Source of the DNA: an uncultured Collinsella sp.
Lineage (GTDB): Bacteria > Actinomycetota > Coriobacteriia > Coriobacteriales > Coriobacteriaceae
Length of the DNA: 9,755 nt
NCBI GenBank assembly: GCA_900540905.1
Contig: UQHR01000050.1
Coordinates: 1-9,755, forward strand
Direction of reading: 5' to 3'
The notes under the pieces are model-generated. The model saw only the letters and a program-made list of their open reading frames with translations. It was not told the origin of the DNA and did no database searches. This document shows, piece after piece, positions 1 through 6,666 of this stretch. The number at the start of each line of letters is the position of its first letter. The stretch's first letter is position 1. A program made the translations under genes and the position numbers.

Positions 1-101
1 ATATCGGCGGTGCTGTTTCGCGATATTCAACAGTGCTCAAGCGAGCAAATACTCACATAAAGCACCGAATCGTCGTATTTAGGGGGTTGATATATGCAAT
101 C

Positions 102-259
102 GCAGCCAATTGGTCTTAAATACTTTCCAAATGATATGATTCTATCCTAGCAACAGTACTCATATTTGCCATTTTTTGACCACGGGGTCTCCTGGTGGCT
201 TGACCCCCACGCCTCCAGCCCATCTCATGACCGCTAAAGCCATTTAAGACCAGCAGCCA
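102..259. repeat. Candidate miniature inverted-repeat element (MITE-like)
   Basis: An 11-bp perfect inverted repeat, TGGTCTTAAAT at 111-121 and ATTTAAGACCA at 242-252, brackets about 142 bp. Just outside it lies a 7-bp direct repeat, GCAGCCA, at 102-108 and 253-259, resembling a target-site duplication. The left copy is separated from the terminal repeat by two extra bases (AT) and the right copy abuts it. The interior has no coding capacity, as expected for a non-autonomous element. No transposase is in the window, so the family is unknown. The TTTAAGAC core of the ends recurs at 378-385 in the loop of the next hairpin, which may be coincidence. Confidence 0.35.
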
Positions 260-286
260 CACGTTCCGGCGCGGGCCAGGCACCGT

Positions 287-364
287 TCACGGAGCGACAA
301 CCCACCGTTGCCGAACCAAAATCGATGTCGAGTATCCCAAAAAAACGAAATGCCGTACTCTCAT
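287..364 (-). CDS. Possible 25-residue small protein or leader peptide, antisense
   Basis: On the minus strand an ideal SD sequence, AAAGGAG (374-380), stands 9 bases before ATG (362-364), followed by 25 codons and a TGA stop at 287-289. The product begins MRVRHFVFLGYS and includes VRQRWVVAP at its end; it is basic and hydrophobic. The SD lies in the loop of the hairpin at 349-399 and the first codons form one stem arm, so folding could control its translation. I recognise no family. The strong SD is the main argument for it; the short length, absence of a clear promoter and lack of any conservation test are against it. Confidence 0.22.
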   Translation of the reverse strand: MRVRHFVFLGYSTSILVRQRWVVAP

Positions 365-399
365 CTCAATAAACTCCTTTAAGACGAGAGTACGGCATT
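349..399. repeat. 14-bp perfect inverted repeat before the helicase start codon
   Basis: AATGCCGTACTCTC (349-362) and its exact complement GAGAGTACGGCATT (386-399) enclose a 23-base loop. The right arm ends 3 bases before the ATG at 403. The symmetry continues imperfectly outward (CGA at 346-348 against CGA at 400-402 with one base shifted). No T-run follows on the plus strand. On the minus strand the arm at 349-362 continues into a T-run (complement of 338-345), which would suit a terminator, but there is no minus-strand gene upstream to need one. It may therefore be an operator or a translational control hairpin for the primase-helicase gene. Confidence 0.75.
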
Positions 400-402
400 C
401 GA

Positions 403-3387
403 ATGTCCAAGCCTTTACATCAATACGCCCTCTTTGGGACCGCACAATTTAAATACGATCAGACGATCGCGCACACCTCCGACCCACACCGACAAATCGT
501 CATTTGCAACAACGGTTCAGACGTACGCTACGCCACACTTGAAGAGTGGGAAGAAGCTGGCGCTTTGTTCGATGAACGAGCGCGAATCGAGGGCATCGTC
601 ACCAGCGCGAGCCCAGCACGTGACAAACTCGAGCTCTTTCGCAGTCTCTTTACCGGACGTAAAGATGTTTACGCTCATGGATATCGCAGAAAAGACGGAG
701 GTATCGGCTATACGCCCGCTTGCGCAAACGAGTGGAAGTCGGGAATTTGCCCCAAAGCAGCCCATCAAAGAGTCAAATGCGCAGAATGCGGCAATCGCAT
801 CTTCCCCGAATTAAGCGATGCCGCAATCATTGCTCACTTTAAAGGCAACGATGACCGGTTCCGCGATGTCCTTGGGCAATATGTTCTCGACAGGGACTGC
901 AACACGAAAGTTCTCGTCATCGATTTTGACAAAGCGGACTGGAAAGAGGCAACAAATGCCGTACGGCTTGTTGCAAAACGACGGAGCATTAACGCCGCCG
1001 TTGAGCGCTCAAGGTCCGGCAACGGCGCACACATCTGGTTTTTCTTCCTCGAGCCAATCGACGCAAAGGCTGCCAGAGAGTTTGGAAGTTACCTCATAAC
1101 CGAAGCCGCGGCGCTTAATAAAACAATCACGTTCGAGGCCTTTGATCGAATGCTCCCCGCTCAGGTCACTATCCCCGATGGAGGCTTTGGAAACCTCATC
1201 GCACTTCCCTTTCAAGGCAAGGCACAACGTGAAGGAAACAGCGTATTTGTAGACGAACAATTCGAGCCCTTTCCCGACCAATGGCTTTATCTGTCGCAAG
1301 TCCAGCTGATTCCGCGCTCGACAGTGCAAAATCTGATCGAAACCACTGGGGACAACCCACACGGGCTAGCAACAGTTACGGTGGCAAACAAGACCAAACG
1401 GTATGCCCAAACGCCCCGCAAACGGCTACCGCTCACATCGCGGGACTTTCCTTCATCGCTGCCCGTCACACAAGCCGATATGCTGTACATCCCCGAGAAG
1501 TCTCTGAGTCCAGCGGCTCAAATGGAAATCCGCGGGCTCGCAACATTCGCCAACCCGGAATTCTTCCGCGCGCAATCTATGCATCAATCAGTATTCGGTA
1601 AACCGCGGCTCATAGACCTCAGCGAGCTTAGAGGCGGCTGCGTCGCGATTCCCAGAGGCTGCAAAGCTCAACTTGAGCGACTGCTCCAAGAAACCGGCGT
1701 CTCTGTCCACTATTCAGACGAACGCAAATCTGACAATCAAATTGTGATGACATTTAAAGGCGCCCTTCGCCCTGAGCAGCAAATCGCCGCTGATCAGATG
1801 CTCATATACGAAGACGGAATCATGTCCGCTCCGACAGGCTTCGGTAAAACCGTCATCGGAGCTTACCTTATTGCCGCCATTGGTCTTCCAACGCTCGTCA
1901 TCGTTCCCAAGACCGCGCTCATAACCCAATGGAAATCCCAGCTCGAGCGATTTGTCGACATTACGGACAACAGGGAGCCCGTCCGAACCCCAAAAGGACG
2001 AATCAGCAAAAAGCAGCCTCCGCTCATCGGGCAAATTGGAGGAGGCAAGACCGCCGTAAGTGGCCTCATCGACGTCGCTTCATTTCAATCGCTGTCTGGC
2101 AAAGACCGCCAAACCGGAGAGCCAATAGTTAAGGACCTTGTTCGCAATTACGGCCTCATTATCTGCGACGAATGCCACCATGCCGCCGCGCCGCAGCTCG
2201 AGCTTGTTCTCAAGTCTGCCCCGGCCAAATACGTATACGGCCTTTCCGCAACGCCCGAGCGCTCCGACGGTCTTACGCGGGCACTCTCCATGCTCTGCGG
2301 CCCGCTTCGCTATGTCATCGATCCAAAAACGCAAGCGATCCAGCAGGGCATCCAGCGCATCGTACGGCCTCGTTTTACCGGAATTCGACTACCGGCCTAC
2401 GAGCCCGGTGCAAGCTTCAATCAGATTCTCGACCTTCTGTGCGCGCATACGGCAAGAAATGAATTGATTGTCGACGACGCCCTCGAAGCCGCATCAAGCG
2501 GTCGACATCCACTTGTGCTTTCAAAAAGGAAAAAGCATGCCGAGGAGCTTTGCAGGCTCTTTCGCGACCGCGGACACGAGCCCATCCTCTTAACCGGGGA
2601 AATCGATGCTAAAGAGAGGAAAGCGATATTGAGCAAGCTTCCCGGCTTTGAGCACGAGCACAGAATCATTGTTGCCACCGAAAGCCTCCTGAGCGAGGGG
2701 TTCGACCTTGCATATCTCGACAACTTGTTTATTGCGACGCCGATAGCCTGGGATGGCAGCGTAACGCAACAGGCAGGCAGGCTGCATAGAAACTACGACG
2801 GCAAACAGCGGGTTGAGATATTCGACTACGTCGACCTGTCGATACCCATGCTCGCCCGCATGTACCAGAAGAGACTCAAGACGTACGCCAAGCTTGGGTA
2901 CGAAGTCTACGTGACCGGAGGCAGCGAGCAGCCCGATCAAAACATTCTCATAGAGCCGGCGAATGCCGTAGAGACATTGGTTGAAGACATCGTCGACGCC
3001 GCCAAGAGCATCTTCATTGCCGCGCCCTACGTATCTGCCGCCTGCCTTGCAAAGCTCGGCGATGCAATCAAAGGCGCCGCTGCCCGAGGGATTGCCCTTG
3101 AGATTTACCTTGCCTCGACTCCGCGTGAAGATGCAAAAGAGACTTTGGCCGAAATGAACGTCGAGTATGCCATCAGAGCAGAAGGACGTTTGTGTGCAGC
3201 GATAATTGACGAAGAAACTGTCTGGTACGGAACGATCCCGCTGCTAGCTTTCCCAAAGAACGAAGACTGCAGCATCAGGTTCAAAAACAGCGAGATCGCA
3301 GCGGAGCTCTTAGACGAAGTCAGCCACAAGGGAAAGCCAGATGCCGCGTCAACAGACGGAACATCTCCATCACTTGCGGTGAAATAG
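403..3387 (+). CDS. TOTE-type primase / SF2 helicase / PLD-like fusion protein
   Basis: 994 residues. Residues about 72-300 match my memory of the archaeo-eukaryotic primase domain named after TOTE conflict systems: LFTGRKDVYAHGY, a Cys4 zinc motif (C107, C116, C126, C129), the metal-binding pair D174/D176, the SGNGAH motif with H210, then GGFGNLIALPFQG. Residues about 453-815 are an SF2 helicase: Walker A APTGFGKT (476-483), DECH (589-592), SAT (615-617), EGFD (765-768) and QQAGRLHR (789-796). Residues about 855-972 resemble a phospholipase-D-like domain (WYG at 941-943) without the usual HxK. All primase and helicase catalytic motifs are intact. Such fusions are predicted, mainly from genome context, to act on the DNA of invading elements; the exact reaction is unknown. 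The start is the first in-frame ATG after a stop at 370-372; its SD is weak (GAGAG at 386-390, spacing 12). Codon use is more AT-rich by eye than in tgt or the SDR gene, suggesting transfer. Confidence 0.9.
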   Translation: MSKPLHQYALFGTAQFKYDQTIAHTSDPHRQIVICNNGSDVRYATLEEWEEAGALFDERARIEGIVTSASPARDKLELFRSLFTGRKDVYAHGYRRKDGGIGYTPACANEWKSGICPKAAHQRVKCAECGNRIFPELSDAAIIAHFKGNDDRFRDVLGQYVLDRDCNTKVLVIDFDKADWKEATNAVRLVAKRRSINAAVERSRSGNGAHIWFFFLEPIDAKAAREFGSYLITEAAALNKTITFEAFDRMLPAQVTIPDGGFGNLIALPFQGKAQREGNSVFVDEQFEPFPDQWLYLSQVQLIPRSTVQNLIETTGDNPHGLATVTVANKTKRYAQTPRKRLPLTSRDFPSSLPVTQADMLYIPEKSLSPAAQMEIRGLATFANPEFFRAQSMHQSVFGKPRLIDLSELRGGCVAIPRGCKAQLERLLQETGVSVHYSDERKSDNQIVMTFKGALRPEQQIAADQMLIYEDGIMSAPTGFGKTVIGAYLIAAIGLPTLVIVPKTALITQWKSQLERFVDITDNREPVRTPKGRISKKQPPLIGQIGGGKTAVSGLIDVASFQSLSGKDRQTGEPIVKDLVRNYGLIICDECHHAAAPQLELVLKSAPAKYVYGLSATPERSDGLTRALSMLCGPLRYVIDPKTQAIQQGIQRIVRPRFTGIRLPAYEPGASFNQILDLLCAHTARNELIVDDALEAASSGRHPLVLSKRKKHAEELCRLFRDRGHEPILLTGEIDAKERKAILSKLPGFEHEHRIIVATESLLSEGFDLAYLDNLFIATPIAWDGSVTQQAGRLHRNYDGKQRVEIFDYVDLSIPMLARMYQKRLKTYAKLGYEVYVTGGSEQPDQNILIEPANAVETLVEDIVDAAKSIFIAAPYVSAACLAKLGDAIKGAAARGIALEIYLASTPREDAKETLAEMNVEYAIRAEGRLCAAIIDEETVWYGTIPLLAFPKNEDCSIRFKNSEIAAELLDEVSHKGKPDAASTDGTSPSLAVK

Positions 3388-3436
3388 GGACTGTTTTTGG
3401 CTTATAAGCCGCAAATCAATCCCTATTTCACCGCAA
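3374..3436. repeat. Nested palindrome across the helicase stop codon
   Basis: A 17-bp perfect inverted repeat, TTGCGGTGAAATAGGGA (3374-3390) and TCCCTATTTCACCGCAA (3420-3436), encloses a second perfect palindrome, GGCTTATAAGCC (3399-3410). The helicase stop TAG (3385-3387) lies inside the left arm. The right arm ends 15 bases from the end of the convergent toxin gene. Neither strand has a T-run after the outer stem, so this is not a classic intrinsic terminator, although it could block transcription from both sides. Its form fits a REP-like palindromic repeat settled at a gene end. Confidence 0.85.
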
Positions 3437-3451
3437 CTTAGAAGTGAGTGG

Positions 3452-3760
3452 CTAGCTCAGTGGGCCCTGAAATAACTCTTGATGCGAACCCATTCTTACC
3501 AGTCGAATCACCGGATTGGTTTTATGCGGCAGGTAGAGAACGACCACGTCGACCAGGCCATCGGAAAGATGAAAATCGATGTGACCGTTGTAATTGCCGC
3601 CCGGGTTGGAGAGCTCGTGGGCACCGTACTCTGCCGGAAGCACGCCGTGTGCCGCAAGCTCGGCAACTGCCGCCTTAAACTCGGTTTTTAGCTGCGGGTG
3701 GCTCTGCATCGCTCGCTTATAGTCGGCCTTAAACTGAGCCTCGACCTTAATTTCAAACAT
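3452..3760 (-). CDS. yafQ: YafQ-family type II toxin (RelE superfamily mRNA interferase)
   Basis: 102 residues, close to the usual 90-100 of the family. Known members are ribosome-dependent endoribonucleases that cleave mRNA in the A site. Positions equivalent to the catalytic residues of E. coli YafQ can be matched by eye: H48 (for H50), D62 (D61), H64 (H63), D67 (D67), H93 (H87) and F97 (F91), in the contexts GAHEL, HIDFHLSD and GSHQELF. The toxin therefore looks intact. It starts 3 bases after the antitoxin stop codon, and its SD (GAGG, complement of 3769-3772) lies within the antitoxin coding end, so the two are translationally coupled. It converges on the primase-helicase gene with the palindrome between them. 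Confidence 0.88.
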   Translation of the reverse strand: MFEIKVEAQFKADYKRAMQSHPQLKTEFKAAVAELAAHGVLPAEYGAHELSNPGGNYNGHIDFHLSDGLVDVVVLYLPHKTNPVIRLVRMGSHQELFQGPLS

Positions 3761-3763
3761 CGT

Positions 3764-4063
3764 CTAATCCTCATCGAGGAACGACATCAACTCATCAACG
3801 TTATCGAATGACGGGCTGTCGTCTGGCAGAATCCCCAGCTCACGAGCCTCGGCGATCACCATAGCGCGCCTCGTCGCCTCGTTGGGTACCTCCGGCCGCC
3901 CCACAATCTCAAACGGAATCTTCCGCTGGTTCACAAGCTGCCGAACAGCAAGGTTGAGATACGAATTAAGGTTCAGGCCAACCGAATCTAAAAACTCAGT
4001 CGCCTGCTCCTTAAGCCCCTCCTCGATGCGGACCGTCGTGGGCTTAATCGTTGCAGTAGACAT
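3764..4063 (-). CDS. RelB/DinJ-family antitoxin
   Basis: 99 residues. The N-terminal half (about 8-53, with TTVRIEEGLKEQATEFL and NSYLNLAVRQLV) fits the ribbon-helix-helix DNA-binding domain of RelB/DinJ antitoxins. The C-terminus (DNVDELMSFLDED) is acidic, as expected for the tail that wraps the toxin. The start at 4063 is chosen because AGGAGG (complement of 4070-4075) stands 6 bases upstream; a longer in-frame extension to 4156 would run through the LOG terminator hairpin and is not credible. The antitoxin is first in the operon, the usual order, and the toxin-antitoxin complex is likely to repress its own promoter. The dinJ symbol is withheld because only the family, not orthology, is clear. 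Confidence 0.87.
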   Translation of the reverse strand: MSTATIKPTTVRIEEGLKEQATEFLDSVGLNLNSYLNLAVRQLVNQRKIPFEIVGRPEVPNEATRRAMVIAEARELGILPDDSPSFDNVDELMSFLDED

Positions 4064-4094
4064 ACGCGACCTCCTCGCCCTCGTCTTCTGCATC

Positions 4095-4100
4095 AGTATA
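4095..4100 (-). promoter_or_regulatory. Candidate -10 box for the toxin-antitoxin operon
   Basis: On the minus strand TATACT matches the -10 consensus at five of six bases. A start about 7 bases on would give a leader of roughly 25 bases before the antitoxin ATG, with the SD well placed. The -35 position (TCAGAT, 16-base spacing) is weak and lies inside the terminator stem of the upstream gene, so promoter and terminator overlap. Confidence 0.4.
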
Positions 4101-4103
4101 CCC

Positions 4104-4146
4104 AATAAAAATGGCAATCTGATGTTAGATAGCATCAGATTGCCAT
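4104..4146 (-). terminator. Intrinsic terminator of the LOG-family gene
   Basis: A 14-bp perfect stem (ATGGCAATCTGATG at 4111-4124 with CATCAGATTGCCAT at 4133-4146) with an 8-base loop is followed on the minus strand by TTTTTATT (complement of 4104-4110 and the last stem base). It lies about 30 bases after the LOG stop codon, the right place and orientation for a Rho-independent terminator. Its stem is only moderately GC-rich, but long. Confidence 0.8.
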
Positions 4147-4176
4147 GCATATTCATGTCGCAGCGGCACGATTGCT

Positions 4177-4935
4177 CTACATCAGCCCGCTCAGGGCGAC
4201 GTCGACCGCTTCGTTGAGGTCGTCGGTAATGTGTACCAGATCCGGATCGAGCGGGCTGATCATACCGGCGCTCATCACCGGGCCGTTGAGCCAGTCGAAT
4301 AGGCCCTGCCAGTACTCGCTGCCCACCAGCACGAGCGGCATGCGCTTGACCTTGTGCGTCTGCACCAGCGTGAGAACCTCGAACATCTCGTCGAGCGTGC
4401 CAAAGCCGCCGGGAAATACGATGGCGCCCGAGCTGTACTTAACGAACATGGTTTTGCGCACAAAGAAGTAGCGGAAGTCCATGCCGAGGTTCACGTATTT
4501 GTTGAGCCCCTGCTCGTGCGGAAGCTCGATACCCAGGCCGACCGACTTGCCGTTGGCGCTCGCCGCTCCCCTGTTGGCTGCCTCCATGACGCCGGGACCG
4601 CCGCCGGTGATAACCGCCACGCCGCGCTGGGCGATTTTGCGCCCGACGGTACGCGCCGCCTTGTAGAGCTGATCGGTCTTGGGCGTGCGGGCACTGCCGA
4701 AGATGGTCACTGCGGGGCCAAGCTCGGCAAGCGCGCCGAAGCCATCGACAAACTCGGCCTGAATGCGCAGCACGCGCCAGGGATCGGCATGCAGCCAGTC
4801 AGTCGAATCTTCGGGCGCCAGCAGGTTGGCGTAGGTGTTGTCCTTGGGAATCATGGGGCCGCGCATGACCACGGGGCCGCGGCGGTACGTCTCGTCGTAG
4901 GCAGGCTCGCCCTCGACGTTCTCATTCTTAATCAT
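4177..4935 (-). CDS. LOG-family (TIGR00730) Rossmann-fold protein
   Basis: 252 residues. The family signatures are plain: FGSAR (79-83), GGGPGVMEAANRGA (111-124) and PGGFGTLDE (175-183), the last two being the phosphoribosyl-binding and catalytic motif of LOG enzymes. Characterised members hydrolyse nucleoside 5'-monophosphates to a free base and ribose 5-phosphate; in plants and some bacteria this releases cytokinins. The natural substrate here cannot be read from sequence; nucleotide salvage or housecleaning is the safest guess. The roughly 70-residue N-terminal part before the Rossmann core makes it longer than the short (about 190-residue) members. The start at 4935 has AGGAG (complement of 4941-4945) 5 bases upstream; the in-frame ATG 45 bases further up lies within the preceding terminator hairpin and is rejected. 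Confidence 0.88.
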   Translation of the reverse strand: MIKNENVEGEPAYDETYRRGPVVMRGPMIPKDNTYANLLAPEDSTDWLHADPWRVLRIQAEFVDGFGALAELGPAVTIFGSARTPKTDQLYKAARTVGRKIAQRGVAVITGGGPGVMEAANRGAASANGKSVGLGIELPHEQGLNKYVNLGMDFRYFFVRKTMFVKYSSGAIVFPGGFGTLDEMFEVLTLVQTHKVKRMPLVLVGSEYWQGLFDWLNGPVMSAGMISPLDPDLVHITDDLNEAVDVALSGLM

Positions 4936-4950
4936 GGGTACTCCTATCGA

Positions 4951-4998
4951 GAAAAAGAAAACGGGCGGGGTCGACGCCATGCGTCAAACACCCGCCCG
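4951..4998 (-). terminator. Terminator-like hairpin after tgt, just before the LOG gene
   Basis: CGGGCGGG (4962-4969) pairs with CCCGCCCG (4991-4998); the 21-base loop holds an inner hairpin, GACGC (4973-4977) with GCGTC (4981-4985). On the minus strand it is followed by TTTTCTTTTTC (complement of 4951-4961). It fits an intrinsic terminator for tgt, which ends about 150 bases upstream. The T-run ends only 5 bases before the LOG SD, so it also sits in the LOG leader and could act as an attenuator. Confidence 0.75.
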
Positions 4999-5147
4999 AG
5001 CATCAACTATTCGGTATGGTACCCACGATGCATCAAGCACTTGCAAGCTATCGGTCAGCGGTCGCGCAGCCGGTGTCAGCGAATGCGACGACCGACTGGC
5101 GCTCGACCATTGCCGTTGCCCGCGCTCTGCAAGCACCCGCGGCGCTC

Positions 5148-6287
<1,140 letters not shown>

Positions 6288-6324
6288 AAACTGGAACTCC
6301 TTGGTTGCGGTTCATACGCAAACC

Positions 6325-6330
6325 ATTATA
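6325..6330 (-). promoter_or_regulatory. -10 box of the tgt promoter
   Basis: On the minus strand a perfect TATAAT is preceded at 17-base spacing by only a weak -35 (TCGGTG). A start about 7 bases on would leave a leader of about 31 bases containing the AAGGAG site. Position and match make this the most credible promoter box in the window. Confidence 0.6.
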
Positions 6331-6366
6331 CGGGCAACCCGCAAGAAGCACCGACTCGACAGAAAC

Positions 6367-6412
6367 TGGTGCAAAGGGGTCATAGTCGTTTAAGAACGTC
6401 CCCAACGACTAC
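6367..6412 (+). repeat. Palindromic repeat, copy A
   Basis: Two blocks recur near the right end of the window. TGGTGCAAAGGGGTCA (6367-6382) recurs in inverse orientation at 9644-9659. The adjoining 30 bases (6383-6412) recur at 9571-9600 with one difference (C for T at 6406). This second block forms a hairpin, TAGTCGTT (6383-6390) with AACGACTA (6404-6411). A third shared block, GCCGATGTTATGGCA, lies at 6433-6447 and 9682-9696 in the same order. It is not next to a stop codon here; it lies upstream of the tgt promoter. Confidence 0.8.
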
Positions 6413-6524
6413 TTTTCGCCAGCAACGCAAACGCCGATGTTATGGCACCGACAGCGAAAACCCGCCAAAGCGAGCAAGGTGCCTTCAAGCAAAATGGCGC
6501 CGCAGGTTGAGCATAAGTCAGCGA

Positions 6525-6623
6525 GCGGGCCGCATTTGAGACAAGGTGACGTGAAACGAAAGGGCGCTGACCTTCTGGTCGCGCCCTTGAAGTTGAACGT
6601 CAGATTGTCCAAATGCGGCCCGC
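6525..6623. repeat. Long-range 14-bp inverted repeat
   Basis: GCGGGCCGCATTTG (6525-6538) and its exact complement CAAATGCGGCCCGC (6610-6623) are 71 bases apart, with the terminator hairpin 6560-6588 between them. In RNA of either strand this could form a branched structure. It may be the ends of another intergenic repeat element or a folded 3' region of the SDR transcript. Confidence 0.65.
6554..6588 (-). terminator. Probable terminator of the SDR gene
   Basis: AAGGGCGC (6560-6567) pairs with GCGCCCTT (6581-6588), extended by GACC (6569-6572) with GGTC (6577-6580) around a 4-base loop and one bulged base (6568). On the minus strand it is followed by TTCGTTT (complement of 6554-6560). It is about 80 bases beyond the SDR stop. 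The T-run is interrupted, so efficiency is uncertain. Confidence 0.6.
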
Positions 6624-6636
6624 GCAGCGTCGAGCC

Positions 6637-6664
6637 GTTACGCGGTTTGGTAAAACCGCGTAAC
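6637..6664. repeat. 12-bp hairpin immediately after the SDR stop codon
   Basis: GTTACGCGGTTT (6637-6648) and AAACCGCGTAAC (6653-6664) form a perfect stem with a 4-base loop (GGTA), beginning 2 bases after the minus-strand SDR stop at 6667-6669. No T-run follows on the minus strand, so it is more likely an mRNA 3'-end stabiliser or a REP-like palindrome than a terminator. Confidence 0.7.
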
Positions 6665-6666
6665 CC

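Larger units (their letters stand above)
1..402. other. Intergenic region upstream of the primase-helicase gene
   Basis: No reading frame of convincing length or composition is present on either strand. The region contains a candidate miniature mobile element (102-259), an antisense mini reading frame (287-364) and a 14-bp hairpin (349-399), each listed separately. It is more AT-rich than the housekeeping part of the window. No promoter with both a good -35 and -10 box at normal spacing is visible for the downstream gene; the nearest candidate is TTGGTC (110-115) with TATGAT (135-140), whose 19-base spacing is too long to trust. Confidence 0.6.
6288..6666. other. Structured intergenic region between tgt and the SDR gene
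   Basis: No convincing gene is visible. From left to right it holds the tgt SD and promoter, a repeat copy (6367-6412, with a further shared block at 6433-6447), a 14-bp long-range inverted repeat (6525-6538 with 6610-6623) that encloses a terminator hairpin (6554-6588), and a 12-bp hairpin next to the SDR stop (6637-6664). A 67-codon TTG-started minus-strand frame (6409-6612) with two CxxC pairs crosses it, but it has no SD and is not called. Confidence 0.6.

Noticed and set aside
94..150. 18-codon plus-strand mini-frame preceded by AGGGGG
   Set aside because: It crosses the left edge of the candidate mobile element, has only a poor SD, and has no recognisable product.
4064..4156. 31-codon N-terminal extension of the antitoxin
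   Set aside because: It would have to be translated through the LOG terminator stem and the candidate promoter, whereas the ATG at 4063 has a near-perfect AGGAGG.
6409..6612. 67-codon minus-strand frame with two CxxC pairs (CLKC, CSTC), resembling a small zinc ribbon
   Set aside because: It starts with TTG, has no SD, and passes through the terminator hairpin and one arm of the long inverted repeat. The Cys pairs probably arise from the repeat sequence. A search showing conservation of the frame would change this.
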